Shown here: in pieces, positions 25,809 through 34,772 of the stretch
How positions within the stretch are numbered: the first letter of the stretch is position 1
How the letters are laid out: every line of letters starts with the position of its first letter
NCBI RefSeq assembly: GCF_001184025.1
Contig: NZ_BBYG01000010.1
Location: 248,001-312,000, forward strand
Reading direction: 5' to 3'
Length of the DNA stretch: 64,000 nt
Source of the DNA: Streptomyces maremycinicus
GTDB taxonomy: Bacteria; Actinomycetota; Actinomycetes; Streptomycetales; Streptomycetaceae
Notes under the pieces: generated by a model
The model's database searches: none
Seen by the model: only the letters and a program-made list of their open reading frames with translations
Told to the model about the DNA's origin: nothing
Translations under genes and position numbers: made by a program

Positions 25809-26834
25809 ATGCCTGCCCACTTCACCCGACGCAGCCTGATCCGCGGCATCACCGCGGCGACCGCGGTCGCCACTCTCGCCACCGGGCTCGCCGCCTGCGG
25901 TGGTGACAGCGAGGCCGCCACCACGACCGACAGCGCCGCCGCCGGCAGCGTGACGATCGGCCGGGTGTCCAACGGCGCCGCCGAGGAGACCGCCCTGAAG
26001 GTCTCCGAGGTCAAGTCCATCAGCGCCGAACTGCCCGCCGCGATCCGCAAGAGCGGCACGCTGAACATCGGGATCGGCGCCCTGCCCTCCGGCTTCGCCC
26101 CGCTGGCGTACGTCGGCGACGACCAGAAGACCCTCACGGGTGCCGAGCCCGACCTCGGCCGCCTGGTGGCCGCGGTCCTCGGCCTGAAGCCGGAGACGAA
26201 GAACTTCACCTGGGAGAACCTCTTCGTCGGCATCGACAGCGGCAAGGTCGACATCGGCTTCTCGAACATCACCGACACCGAGGAGCGCAAGAAGAAGTAC
26301 GAGTTCGCCTCCTACCGCCAGGACAACCTCGGCTGGGAGGTCAAGAAGTCCAGCAAGTGGAACTTCGACGGCAACTACGAGAACCTCGCCGGACTGACCG
26401 TCAGCGTCGGATCGGGCACCAACCAGGAGAAGATCCTCCTGGAGTGGAAGAAGAAGCTGGAGTCCGAGGGCAAGAAGCTCACCGTCAAGTACTACCCGGA
26501 CCGCAACGGCATCTACCTGGCGCTCGCCGGTGGCAAGATCGACGCGTACTTCGGCCCCAACCCCGGCATCGCCTACAACGTCTCCCAGACCGCGGGCACC
26601 GCCAACGCCACCCGCAACGCGGGCACCTTCTCCGGTGCCGGTGAGACGCTCCAGGGGCTGATCGCCGCCACCGCCAAGAAGGACAGCGGCCTCGCCGAGC
26701 CGGTCGCGGACGCGATCAACCACCTCATCGAGACCGGGGTGTACGCCAAGTGGCTGGCGGCCTACAACCTCTCCAACGAGGCCGTCGCCAAGTCCGAGAT
26801 CAACCCGCCCGGACTTCCCCTGGACAACTCCTGA
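25809..26834 (+). CDS. ABC transporter substrate-binding lipoprotein (family 3 type)
   Basis: 341 aa. N-terminus has RR and a hydrophobic stretch ending in the lipobox LAAC (Cys about 36), so it is an anchored lipoprotein, possibly Tat-exported (TRRSLIRGI). The mature part is a periplasmic-binding family 3 fold: LNIGIGALPSGFAPLAYVGD, GAEPDLGRLVAAVLGLK, GKVDIGFSNITDTEERKKKY, LTVSVGSGTNQEKI, GKIDAYFGPNPGIAY. The motif set resembles cystine/amino-acid receptors. It delivers the substrate to the permease encoded upstream. Confidence 0.92.
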   Translation: MPAHFTRRSLIRGITAATAVATLATGLAACGGDSEAATTTDSAAAGSVTIGRVSNGAAEETALKVSEVKSISAELPAAIRKSGTLNIGIGALPSGFAPLAYVGDDQKTLTGAEPDLGRLVAAVLGLKPETKNFTWENLFVGIDSGKVDIGFSNITDTEERKKKYEFASYRQDNLGWEVKKSSKWNFDGNYENLAGLTVSVGSGTNQEKILLEWKKKLESEGKKLTVKYYPDRNGIYLALAGGKIDAYFGPNPGIAYNVSQTAGTANATRNAGTFSGAGETLQGLIAATAKKDSGLAEPVADAINHLIETGVYAKWLAAYNLSNEAVAKSEINPPGLPLDNS

Positions 26835-26955
26835 TCCATCGTCACCACCGGTGTGACCCGCGCGGATTGAATCCGGCGCGACCGGCGCGACCGGCATGAA
26901 AGGCACGACCGGCGCGACCGGCATGACAGGCCCGACAGGAAGGGACTCCGCCTCC

Positions 26956-27705
26956 GTGACCACCCCGATCGACCTCCGCGGAGGCGGAGTACCGACCGTC
27001 ACCCACCCGCACCCCCTCGACAACGCCGTCTGGGCCGCGCTCGACGGTCCGCACGCCCACCTCGCCGACCGCGTCGGACGCGCCGCCCGCTACCCGGCCG
27101 ACATCTACGACTTCGCCGCCCTCGCCGACCCCGGGGACCCCGCGGCCTGGGCCGACCTGCTCACCCTCGTCGGCCCCGGAACGACCGTACGGGTCAAGCC
27201 CGTTCGACAGGTTCCCGACGGCTGGGAGCTCGTCGGCGGGGGAGAGGGCGTCCAGCTCGCCGCCACCGAGGCGTTCCGCACCGCACCCGACCCCGAGGCC
27301 GTACGCCTCGGCCCCGACGACGTGCCGGAGATCCTCGACCTGGTCGCCCGCACCCGCCCCGGTCCCTTCCTCCGGCGGACCATCGCCCTCGGCACCTACC
27401 TCGGCATCCGCCGCCGGGGCCGCCTGGTCGCGATGGCGGGCGAACGGCTGCGACCGCCCGGCTGGACCGAGATCAGCGCCGTCTGCACCGACCCCGACCA
27501 GCGCGGCCAGGGCCTTGCCACCCGGCTGATCCGAGCGGTGGGCGCCGGCATCCGCGAGCGCGGCGACACCCCGTTCCTGCACGCCGCCGCGCACAACGCC
27601 CCCGCGATCCGCCTGTACGAGTCCCTCGGCTTCACCCTGCGCCGCCGCTCGACCATCGTCTCGGTGCGCACACCGGGAACATCCGTCGAGGCCGGGGCGT
27701 TCTGA
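26956..27705 (+). CDS. GNAT-family N-acetyltransferase
   Basis: 249 aa from GTG 26956, with AGGAAGGGA about 10 nt upstream. An in-frame ATG at 26896 would add a Gly/Thr-rich repeat (GTTGATGMTGPTG) that looks non-coding. The C-terminal half is a GNAT domain: AVCTDPDQRGQGLATRLIRA (acetyl-CoA loop RGQGLA) and APAIRLYESLGF. The N-terminal half is a family-specific extension. It may acetylate a sulfur-containing amino acid or other amine; the clue is only its place between an uptake operon and the monooxygenase operon. Confidence 0.85.
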   Translation: MTTPIDLRGGGVPTVTHPHPLDNAVWAALDGPHAHLADRVGRAARYPADIYDFAALADPGDPAAWADLLTLVGPGTTVRVKPVRQVPDGWELVGGGEGVQLAATEAFRTAPDPEAVRLGPDDVPEILDLVARTRPGPFLRRTIALGTYLGIRRRGRLVAMAGERLRPPGWTEISAVCTDPDQRGQGLATRLIRAVGAGIRERGDTPFLHAAAHNAPAIRLYESLGFTLRRRSTIVSVRTPGTSVEAGAF

Positions 27706-27761
27706 GTCATGACGAGATGTGTGAGGCGCCGTCCGGCGCCCGGAAAGAGGGAGGTACGGAC

Positions 27762-27848
27762 GTGATCCACGTACGCCACGCCGTGCACCTCCACTCCCGG
27801 CCCCACATCGACCTTCAGCGCGTGGCCGGCGCGCTCTGTTGCTCCTGA
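27762..27848 (+). CDS. Putative sulfur/cysteine leader peptide 3
   Basis: 28-aa ORF from GTG 27762, preceded by a strong AGAGGGAGG ribosome site 7 nt upstream. The core SRPHIDLQRVAGALCC is a direct match to the actinobacterial leader pattern, and it ends with two adjacent Cys codons (TGT TGC), Ser and stop. A GC-rich hairpin follows immediately. Stalling at the Cys-Cys codons when cysteine is low would change the hairpin and open the monooxygenase operon. This is the best-supported of the four related leaders. Confidence 0.85.
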   Translation: MIHVRHAVHLHSRPHIDLQRVAGALCCS

Positions 27849-27849
27849 C

Positions 27850-27876
27850 CCTCCCCCAGCCGTCGGCCGGGGGGGG
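27850..27876 (+). promoter_or_regulatory. Candidate attenuator hairpin after leader 3
   Basis: Stem CCTCCCCC-A-GCC / GGC-C-GGGGGGG with loop GTC, one internal mismatch and one G-U pair, starting 2 nt after the leader stop codon. Its place fits an attenuator or a translation-sensitive structure. Confidence 0.6.
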
Positions 27877-27971
27877 ACCCCCGTCGCGCCGCGCCCGCAC
27901 CCCGCCGTGTGCCCGCGCAGGCCCCGCGCGTGGGCCGGCGCATCCGTACGGACCTCCAGGAAGGCACCCTC

Positions 27972-29174
27972 TTGTCCGCGAGCCCCTCCTCCCCGCTGCA
28001 CCTCGCCGTCGCTCTGGACGGCACCGGCTGGCATCCCGCCTCCTGGCGTGAGCCCGTCGCCCGACCCCGTGAGCTGTTCACCGCCGGATACTGGGCCGAC
28101 CTGGTCGCCGAGGCCGAGCGCGGACTGCTCGACTTCGTGACGATCGAGGACGGCCTCGGCCCGCAGTCCTCCCACTTCCTCGACCCGGACGACCGCACCG
28201 ACCAGGTGCGCGGCCGGCTCGACGCGGTCCTCGTCGCCTCCCGCGTCGCCCCGCTCACCCACCACATAGGCCTGGTGCCGACCGTGGTGGCCACGCACAC
28301 CGAGCCGTTCCACCTCTCCAAGGCGATCGCCACCCTCGACTACGTGAGCACCGGCCGCGCCGGACTGCGTGTGCAGGTCACCGCCCGCCCCAGCGAGGCC
28401 GCCCACTTCGGCCGGCGCACGATCCCCCGGATCGAGGACTACCACGCCCCCGCCACCCAGGAGCTGGTGACCGAGCTGTTCGACGAGGCCGCCGACTACG
28501 TCGAGGTCGTGCGCCGCCTCTGGGACAGCTGGGAGGACGACGCGGAGATCCGGGACGTGGCGACGGGCCGTTTCGTCGACCGCGACAAGCTCCACTACAT
28601 CGACTTCGAGGGCCGCCACTTCAGCGTCAAGGGGCCCTCCATCACCCCGCGCCCGCCGCAGGGCCAGCCCCTGGTCACCGCCCTCGCCCACGACACCGTC
28701 CCCTACCGCCTGCTGGCCCGCTCCACCGACGTCGGATACGTCACCCCGCACGACACCGGCCAGGCCCGTGCGATCATCGCCGAGGTCCGCGCCGAACAGG
28801 AGCGGGCCGGACGGGCCGCCGAGCCGCTGCATCTCTTCGCGGACCTGGTGGTCTTCCTGGACGACGAACCGGCCGAGGCCGCCGCCCGGCGCGACCGCCT
28901 CGACGCCCTGGCCGGCGAGGAGTACCGCAGCGACGCCCGCGTCTTCGCCGGCTCGCCCGCCCAACTCGCCGATCTGCTCCAGGACTTCCAGGCGTCCGGG
29001 CTGACCGGGTTCCGGCTGCGCCCCGCCGTCGCCGGCCACGACCTGCCCGCCATCACCCGCGGCCTCGTCCCCGAACTCCAGCGCCGCGGCGCCTTCCGCC
29101 GCGCCTACGAGGCCGACACCCTGCGCGGGCTGCTCGGCCTGCCCCGCCCCGCCAACCGCTACGCCGCCGTCTGA
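27972..29174 (+). CDS. LLM-class flavin-dependent oxidoreductase 1
   Basis: 400 aa from TTG 27972 (AGGAAGG 7 nt upstream); an ATG at 27909 would give 421 aa without a ribosome site. Bacterial luciferase-like TIM barrel: LLDFVTIEDGLGPQ, VAPLTHHIGLVPTVVATHTE, LSKAIATLDYVSTGRAGLRV, then VRRLWDSWEDD and the C-terminal substrate loop. Such enzymes use reduced FMN and O2 to break C-S bonds, as in SsuD and SfnG, or to cleave related substrates. It is the first gene of a four-gene monooxygenase run under leader 3. Confidence 0.9.
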   Translation: MSASPSSPLHLAVALDGTGWHPASWREPVARPRELFTAGYWADLVAEAERGLLDFVTIEDGLGPQSSHFLDPDDRTDQVRGRLDAVLVASRVAPLTHHIGLVPTVVATHTEPFHLSKAIATLDYVSTGRAGLRVQVTARPSEAAHFGRRTIPRIEDYHAPATQELVTELFDEAADYVEVVRRLWDSWEDDAEIRDVATGRFVDRDKLHYIDFEGRHFSVKGPSITPRPPQGQPLVTALAHDTVPYRLLARSTDVGYVTPHDTGQARAIIAEVRAEQERAGRAAEPLHLFADLVVFLDDEPAEAAARRDRLDALAGEEYRSDARVFAGSPAQLADLLQDFQASGLTGFRLRPAVAGHDLPAITRGLVPELQRRGAFRRAYEADTLRGLLGLPRPANRYAAV

Positions 29175-29193
29175 GCGGGAGGGAGACCCCACC

Positions 29194-30570
29194 ATGAGCA
29201 AGCCCCAGAAGCAGATACACCTCGCCGCGCACTTCCCCGGCGTCAACAACACCACCGTGTGGAGCGACCCGCGGGCCGGCAGCCATATCGAGTTCAGCTC
29301 CTTCGCCCACTTCGCGCGGACCGCCGAACGCGCGAAGTTCGACTTCCTCTTCCTCGCCGAGGGGCTGCGCCTGCGCGAACAGGGCGGCAAGATCTACGAC
29401 CTGGACGTGGTCGGCCGTCCCGACACCTTCACGATCCTCGCCGCCCTCGCCGCCGTCACCGAGCGACTCGGGCTGACCGGCACCATCAACTCCACCTTCA
29501 ACGAGCCCTACGAGGTGGCCCGCCAGTTCGCCAGCCTCGACCACCTCTCCGACGGCCGCTCCGCGTGGAACGTCGTCACCTCCTGGGACGCCTTCACCGG
29601 CGAGAACTTCCGCCGTGGCGGCTACCTCCCGCAGGAGGAGCGCTACGCGCGCGCCAAGGAGTTCCTCGCCACCACCGGCGAGCTCTTCGACTCCTGGCAG
29701 GGCGACGAGATCGTCGCCGACCGGAGCACCGGCACCTTCCTCCAGGACGCCAAGGCCGGTGCCTTCGTCCACGAGGGCCGCCAGTTCGACATCCAGGGCC
29801 GGTTCAACGTCCCGCGCAGTCCCCAGGGCCGTCCGGTGATCTTCCAGGCCGGGGACTCCGACGAGGGCCGTGAGTTCGCGGCCTCGTCCGCCGACGCGAT
29901 CTTCAGCCGGTACGCGGCCCTCGAATCCGGCCAGGCCTTCTACACCGACGTCAAGTCACGCCTCGCCAAGTACGGCCGACGCGCCGACCAGCTGCTGATC
30001 CTGCCGGCCGCGAGCTTCGTCCTGGGCGACACCGACGCCGAGGCCGCGGAGATCGCCAAGGAGGTGCGCCGCAGCCAGGTCAGCGGCGCCACCGCCCTCA
30101 AGCACCTGGAGTTCGTCTGGAACCGGGACCTGTCCGGCTACGACCCGGAAGGCCCCCTGCCCGACATCGACCCCGATCTCGGCGAGAACCACATCGCGCG
30201 CGGCCGCGCCCAGGTCCGCATGTACCGCGACCCGCTGGCCACGGCCCGCGAGTGGCGCGCGCTCGCGGAGGCCAACAACTGGTCGATCCGGGACCTGGTC
30301 ATCGAGACCGGCAACCGGCAGAACTTCATCGGCTCCCCCGAGACCGTCGCCAACACGATCAACGAGTACGTGCAGGCCGACGCCGCCGACGGCTTCATCC
30401 TCGTCCCGCACATCACCCCCGGCGGCCTCGACGCGTTCGCCGACCAGGTCGTCCCGCTCCTTCAGGAACAGGGCGTCTTCCGCACCGAGTACGAGGGCAC
30501 CACCCTCAGGGACCACCTCGGCCTCGCCCACCCGGACGAGACGGGCGGCACCGAGCGGGTCGCCTCGTGA
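29194..30570 (+). CDS. NtaA/SnaA/DszA-family FMN-dependent monooxygenase
   Basis: 458 aa, with GGAGGGAG before the ATG. Family features in order: IHLAAHFPGVNNTTVWSDP, FARTAERAKFDFLFLAEGLR, LGLTGTINSTFNEPYEVARQ, ASLDHLSDGRSAWNVVTSWD, QAGDSDEGREFAASSADAIF. This is the nitrilotriacetate/DBT-sulfone monooxygenase group, two-component enzymes fed with FMNH2 by a separate reductase. The sulfur context suggests cleavage of an organosulfur compound. No dedicated flavin reductase gene is in the window. Confidence 0.92.
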   Translation: MSKPQKQIHLAAHFPGVNNTTVWSDPRAGSHIEFSSFAHFARTAERAKFDFLFLAEGLRLREQGGKIYDLDVVGRPDTFTILAALAAVTERLGLTGTINSTFNEPYEVARQFASLDHLSDGRSAWNVVTSWDAFTGENFRRGGYLPQEERYARAKEFLATTGELFDSWQGDEIVADRSTGTFLQDAKAGAFVHEGRQFDIQGRFNVPRSPQGRPVIFQAGDSDEGREFAASSADAIFSRYAALESGQAFYTDVKSRLAKYGRRADQLLILPAASFVLGDTDAEAAEIAKEVRRSQVSGATALKHLEFVWNRDLSGYDPEGPLPDIDPDLGENHIARGRAQVRMYRDPLATAREWRALAEANNWSIRDLVIETGNRQNFIGSPETVANTINEYVQADAADGFILVPHITPGGLDAFADQVVPLLQEQGVFRTEYEGTTLRDHLGLAHPDETGGTERVAS

Positions 30571-31658
30571 AGTTCCTCGCCATCACCCTGATCGTGCACC
30601 GACCGGACCCGGTCACCGGCGTCCTCAAGCCGACCCGGGACCGCTTCCGCGAGGTGCTCGACAACGCCCTGCTCGCCGAGGAACTCGGCTTCGACGGCTT
30701 CGGCGTGGGGGAGCGGCACGAGCGGCCGTTCATCTCCTCCTCGCCACCGGTCGTGCTCAGCCACATCGCCGCCCTCACCCGCCGGATCCGCCTCTTCACC
30801 GCGGTGACGACGCTCAGCCTCCTCGACCCGGTCCGCGCCTACGAGGACTACGCCACCCTCGACCACCTCTCGGACGGCCGCCTGGAGCTGATCATCGGCA
30901 AGGGCAACGGCGCCGCCCAGCGCGAGCTGTTCCGGGTCACGCCCGACGACCAGTGGGAGCGCAACGCCGAGAGCTACGAGGTGTTCCGACAGATCTGGCG
31001 CCGGGACAAGGTCACCGCGGCCACCCGTTTCCGGCCGGAGCTGACGGACGCGGAGGTCTGGCCCCGGCCGTACCAGCGGCCCGTCCGGGTCTGGCACGGC
31101 AGCGCCACCAGCAAGGAGTCCGTCGACCTGGCCGCCCGCTACGGCGACCCGTTGTTCTCGGCGAACGTCACCCACCCCGTCGAGCCCTATGCCGAGCTGG
31201 TCCGGTACTACCGGGAGCGCTGGGAGCACTACGGTCACGACCCGGGCGCCCTGGCGGTGGGCGCCGGTTCGGCGGGACTGTACGTGGCGCGCACCTCCCA
31301 GGAGGCCGTCGAGGTCTACCGGCCGGTCTTCGAGAGCACGCTCGCGTTCCAGAGACAGGCCGGGCTGCCCGTCGTCTTCGAGACGCTGGAGGACTTCGTC
31401 GAACGCAGCTCCGCCCTGGTCGGCAGCCCGCAGCAGGTCATCGACAAGGTGCACCGCTACCACGAGCGGTTCGGCCACACCGTGCTGCACGTGCAGGCCG
31501 ACGCGAGCGGCCTCACCGAGACCCGGCACCGCGACTCGCTGGAGCTGTTCCAGTCGGAGGTGGCGTCCGTGCTGCGCAAGGACCTGCCGGACCCCCCGTT
31601 CGCCTGGGGACCGGTGCTTCCCGCACCCGCTGCCTCCGAGGAGCCGGCCCATGTCTGA
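30567..31658 (+). CDS. LLM-class flavin-dependent oxidoreductase 3
   Basis: 363 aa from GTG 30567, overlapping the previous stop by 4 nt. Luciferase-like: FLAITLIVHRPDPVTGVL, LLAEELGFDGFGVGERHERP, RLFTAVTTLSLLDPVRAYED, DHLSDGRLELIIGKGNG. The C-terminal extension holds VGSPQQVIDKVHRYHERFGH, the usual barrel end. Together with its neighbours it probably broadens the range of sulfonates or sulfones used. A FMN or F420 cofactor cannot be told apart from sequence reading; context favours FMN. Confidence 0.9.
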   Translation: MKFLAITLIVHRPDPVTGVLKPTRDRFREVLDNALLAEELGFDGFGVGERHERPFISSSPPVVLSHIAALTRRIRLFTAVTTLSLLDPVRAYEDYATLDHLSDGRLELIIGKGNGAAQRELFRVTPDDQWERNAESYEVFRQIWRRDKVTAATRFRPELTDAEVWPRPYQRPVRVWHGSATSKESVDLAARYGDPLFSANVTHPVEPYAELVRYYRERWEHYGHDPGALAVGAGSAGLYVARTSQEAVEVYRPVFESTLAFQRQAGLPVVFETLEDFVERSSALVGSPQQVIDKVHRYHERFGHTVLHVQADASGLTETRHRDSLELFQSEVASVLRKDLPDPPFAWGPVLPAPAASEEPAHV

Positions 31659-32799
31659 CATCCCCCTCGGCGTGCTCGACCTGGTCCCGGTCTCCTCGGG
31701 TTCCACGGCCGCCGACGCCCTGCGCAACTCCATCGATCTGGCCCGGCACACCGAACGCCTCGGCTACGCCCGCTACTGGTTCGCCGAACACCATCTCAAC
31801 CCCGGTGTCGCGGGCACCTCCCCGGCCGTCGTCCTGGCCCTGACCGCGGCCGCCACCTCCACCATCCGGCTGGGCTCCGGCGCCGTACAGCTCGGACACC
31901 GCACCGCCCTGTCCACGGTGGAGGAGTTCGGTCTGATCGACGCGCTGCACCCCGGCCGTCTCGACCTGGGCCTCGGGCGCTCGGGCGGGCGTCCGTCGGG
32001 GAACCGGACGGGCCCGCCGCCCACGACCGCCCCGGTCGTCGACGGCCGTGCCCCGAACGGTCTGCTGATCCCGCGCCCCTTCTCCTTCGAACGCCTCCTC
32101 GGCTCACCGCGGATCGCCCTCCAGCGCGGACTCCTCCTGCTGCCGGGCGCCACCTCGCAGGACTACGCCGAGCAGATCGACGACGTCCTTGCTCTGCTGG
32201 CCGGTACCTACCGCTCCCCGGAGGGCGTCGAGGCACATGTCGTGCCGGGCGAGGGCGCCGCCGTCGACGTGTGGATCCTGGGCAGCAGCGGCGGCCAGAG
32301 CGCCGAGGTCGCGGGCGCCCGGGGCCTGCGCTTCGCCGCGAACTACCACGTCAGCCCGGCGACCGTGCTGGAGGCGGTGGCCGGCTACCGCGCCGCCTTC
32401 AAGCCCTCCGCCTCCCTCGACGCGCCCTATGTCAGCGTCTCCGCCGACGTCGTCGTCGCCGAGGACGACGCCCGTGCCCGCGAACTCGCCACCGGCTACG
32501 GACCGTGGGTGCGCAGCATCCGCACCGCCGAGGGCGCGATCCCGTTCCCGACCCCGGACGAAGCACGCGCCCACGTCTGGACCGACGAGGACCGGGCGCT
32601 CGTCCAGGACCGGATCGACACCCAGTTCGTCGGTTCCCCGGCCCGCGTCGCCGACCACCTCGAACAGCTCCAGGAGGCCACCGGGGCCGACGAGCTGCTC
32701 GTCACCACCATCACCCACGACCACACGGACCGCGTCCGCTCCTACGAACTCCTCGCCGAGGAGTGGCGCCGCAGAGGCCACACCGGCCGGGTGAACTGA
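31651..32799 (+). CDS. LLM-class flavin-dependent oxidoreductase 4
   Basis: 382 aa from ATG 31651, overlapping the previous gene by 8 nt. Type II luciferase-like: LGVLDLVPVSSGSTAADALR, RYWFAEHHLNPGVAG, TIRLGSGAVQLGHRTALSTV and HPGRLDLGLGRSGG with an extra loop (residues about 110-150) before the flavin site. VGSPARVADHLEQLQEATGA is the usual C-terminal element. It is the last gene of the monooxygenase operon, followed by a terminator hairpin shared with the convergent operon. Confidence 0.9.
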   Translation: MSDIPLGVLDLVPVSSGSTAADALRNSIDLARHTERLGYARYWFAEHHLNPGVAGTSPAVVLALTAAATSTIRLGSGAVQLGHRTALSTVEEFGLIDALHPGRLDLGLGRSGGRPSGNRTGPPPTTAPVVDGRAPNGLLIPRPFSFERLLGSPRIALQRGLLLLPGATSQDYAEQIDDVLALLAGTYRSPEGVEAHVVPGEGAAVDVWILGSSGGQSAEVAGARGLRFAANYHVSPATVLEAVAGYRAAFKPSASLDAPYVSVSADVVVAEDDARARELATGYGPWVRSIRTAEGAIPFPTPDEARAHVWTDEDRALVQDRIDTQFVGSPARVADHLEQLQEATGADELLVTTITHDHTDRVRSYELLAEEWRRRGHTGRVN

Positions 32800-32842
32800 C
32801 CCAGCGAAGTCTCCCCGGCGGACCACCCGTCCGAGCTCGCCC

Positions 32843-32870
32843 CGGCGCGGCCGACCCCACGGCCGCGCCG
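32843..32870. terminator. Stem-loop between the two convergent sulfur operons
   Basis: 11-bp perfect stem CGGCGCGGCCG / CGGCCGCGCCG with a 6-nt loop (ACCCCA), 43 nt past the monooxygenase stop and 20 nt from the stop of the convergent kinase gene. Confidence 0.75.
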
Positions 32871-32889
32871 ACGGCGGCGCCTCCGTCGC

Positions 32890-34002
32890 CTACCGCCGGG
32901 TGCCCACCCGGGCTCCTCGCCGCTCCACCCCGACGGCGTGGGCCACGACGTCCAGCAGTCGTGCGCCGTCGTCCCCGGCGAACCACTCGGCGTGCCCCAC
33001 GCAGTACTCGTACGCCAGCCGGGTGTTCTCCGCGGACCGGGTGACACCGTGGAAGTAGCCCAGCTCGGACAGTGCGAACTCGGCGTGCACCAGCGGCAGC
33101 AGCTCGGGCAGCGCGGCCGATTCGGCGGGCGTCAGCGGGCGTACGGACCGGTAGCCGTCGATGAGCGCGGTCACGTCCTCCGCCCTGACCGGCCGGCCGG
33201 GACGCAGCCACTGCACGGTGTTGCGTTCGATCGCCGTGGCCAGGTCGTGCACGGCAGTGGTGCGGTCGCTCATGCCGAAGTCCAGGACGGTACGGACCTG
33301 TCCGTCGTCGCCCCACAGCAGGTTGGAGGCGTGCCAGTCGTTGTGGGTCCACAGGGGCTCCAGACCGGCCAGCCGCGGTGCGAGCCTCTCGTGCAGCGGC
33401 AGCAGCACCCGCCGGACGTCCTCACGCCAAGGGAACCGCCGCATCCCCGAGGCCAGTTGGGGCCGCTCCTCCAGGAACCGTTCCAGCGCGCCCCAGGCGT
33501 CCTGCGCGGCGAACACCGTGAACGAGGCGACGAGCGGCTGCACCCGACGCCGCGGCGCGTCGAACCCCCGTGCCGCCAGGTGGAGCCGGGCCAGCGCCTC
33601 GCCCGCCGCCGTGGCGTGCGCGCGGGAGCGGAAGGGCGACCAGGACAGCGCGTCCCGGTACAGGTCCTGCCCGGCGCCGGTCGAGTGCACCTCGTACGTC
33701 CACGTGCCGCGCGCCGCCGTGTGCAGCACCTCCACCACCGGCGCGCCGTGCTCCCGCAGATGCCGCAGGAAGGCGTGCTCCTCCGCCAGTCCCTCCGGGG
33801 AGCGCACACCGATGTGGTGCCGTTTCACGAACAGCCGCTGTCCGCCGCGTTCGACCACGGCCGCCGCCGACAGCGGGCGCGGGCTGCGCCACACCACCCG
33901 GGCGCCCGCCCCGACGACCTCCGTCACCTCGCCGTCGGTCAGCGGCGCCCAGTCGGGCTCGACCGGCTCGGTGCCCAGGCCGTGGGCCAGATGCGCACTC
34001 AT
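32890..34002 (-). CDS. Aminoglycoside-phosphotransferase-like (APH) small-molecule kinase
   Basis: 370 aa from ATG 34002. The Brenner motif HNDWHASNLLW (catalytic Asp) and metal motif VLDFGMSDRTTAVHDLATAI are complete; N-lobe VVERGGQRLFVKRHHIG holds the ATP Lys. APH-fold kinases include choline, thiamine and methylthioribose kinases. It overlaps the transporter ATPase gene by 4 nt (ATGA-type), so it is coupled to an importer. It most likely phosphorylates the imported compound or its product. Thiamine or methylthioribose are possible given the neighbours; neither is proven. Confidence 0.85.
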   Translation of the reverse strand: MSAHLAHGLGTEPVEPDWAPLTDGEVTEVVGAGARVVWRSPRPLSAAAVVERGGQRLFVKRHHIGVRSPEGLAEEHAFLRHLREHGAPVVEVLHTAARGTWTYEVHSTGAGQDLYRDALSWSPFRSRAHATAAGEALARLHLAARGFDAPRRRVQPLVASFTVFAAQDAWGALERFLEERPQLASGMRRFPWREDVRRVLLPLHERLAPRLAGLEPLWTHNDWHASNLLWGDDGQVRTVLDFGMSDRTTAVHDLATAIERNTVQWLRPGRPVRAEDVTALIDGYRSVRPLTPAESAALPELLPLVHAEFALSELGYFHGVTRSAENTRLAYEYCVGHAEWFAGDDGARLLDVVAHAVGVERRGARVGTRR

Positions 34003-34772
34003 CCCTCACCCACCCCCGCCCGCACCGCCGGTGTGCCGCGCAACGCCTCCAGGACCCGGCGCTCGGTGGCCGCGAACCCGGGCGCGGTGAAGTCCTCCAC
34101 CCCGCGCGAGCGGTCCGGCGGCACCTGAACCCGGGCGACGACGGTGGCCGGGCGCGGGGACAGGACGTGCACGGTGTCCGCGAGCAGCACCGCCTCGCGG
34201 ATGTCGTGGGTGACCAGCAGCACCGTCCACCGGTGGCGTTGCCACATCTGCGCCAGCCACAGCTGCATCTCGGTGCGGGTCAGCGAGTCCAGCGCCCCGA
34301 ACGGCTCGTCCAGCAGCAGCACCGGACGTCCCAGGACGACTGTGCGCAGCAGCGCGGCCCGCTGCCGCATCCCGCCGCTGAGCTGCGAGGGATACGCCTT
34401 CTGGAAGCCGTCGAGCCCGAAGTCGGCGAACAGCGCGTCGGCCCGCGCCCGGGCCTCCTTCCTGCGCACCCCCTGCGCCTCCAGGCCGAGTGCGGTGTTG
34501 TCCAGCACGGTCCGCCACGGGAACAGCAGGTCCTTCTGCGGCATGTAGGCGACCTTGCCGGACGCCACCCCGGCCGGCTCGCCCTCCACCAGCACCCGGC
34601 CGGACGTCGGCCGGTCGAGCCCCGAGACGAGGTTGAACAGCGTGCTCTTGCCACTGCCGCTCGGGCCGATCACGGCCGCGAACTCGCCGGGCTCCACGAC
34701 CAGTTCGAGATCCCGCAGGACCTCCAGCGAGCCGAAGGACTTGCCCACCCCCTCGATGAGCAGACTGCTCAT
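33999..34772 (-). CDS. ABC transporter ATP-binding protein (sulfonate/nitrate/taurine type)
   Basis: 257 aa from ATG 34772; the frame extends to 35516 but the permease gene occupies that part. Walker A GPSGSGKST, Q-loop AYMPQKDLLFPWRTVLDNT, signature LSGGMRQRAALLRT, Walker B VLLLDEPFGALDSLTR, switch LLVTHDIREAVLLAD: the SsuB/TauB/ThiZ pattern. It overlaps the permease by 4 nt upstream and the kinase by 4 nt downstream. The extended C-terminus (VEDFTAPGFAATERRVLEAL) is typical of the group. Confidence 0.94.
   Translation of the reverse strand: MSSLLIEGVGKSFGSLEVLRDLELVVEPGEFAAVIGPSGSGKSTLFNLVSGLDRPTSGRVLVEGEPAGVASGKVAYMPQKDLLFPWRTVLDNTALGLEAQGVRRKEARARADALFADFGLDGFQKAYPSQLSGGMRQRAALLRTVVLGRPVLLLDEPFGALDSLTRTEMQLWLAQMWQRHRWTVLLVTHDIREAVLLADTVHVLSPRPATVVARVQVPPDRSRGVEDFTAPGFAATERRVLEALRGTPAVRAGVGEG

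Noticed and set aside
26896..26955. Gly/Thr-rich collagen-like start of the GNAT protein
   Set aside because: It is translated from a GCGACCGGC-type DNA repeat and lacks a ribosome site; the GTG at 26956 is better placed.
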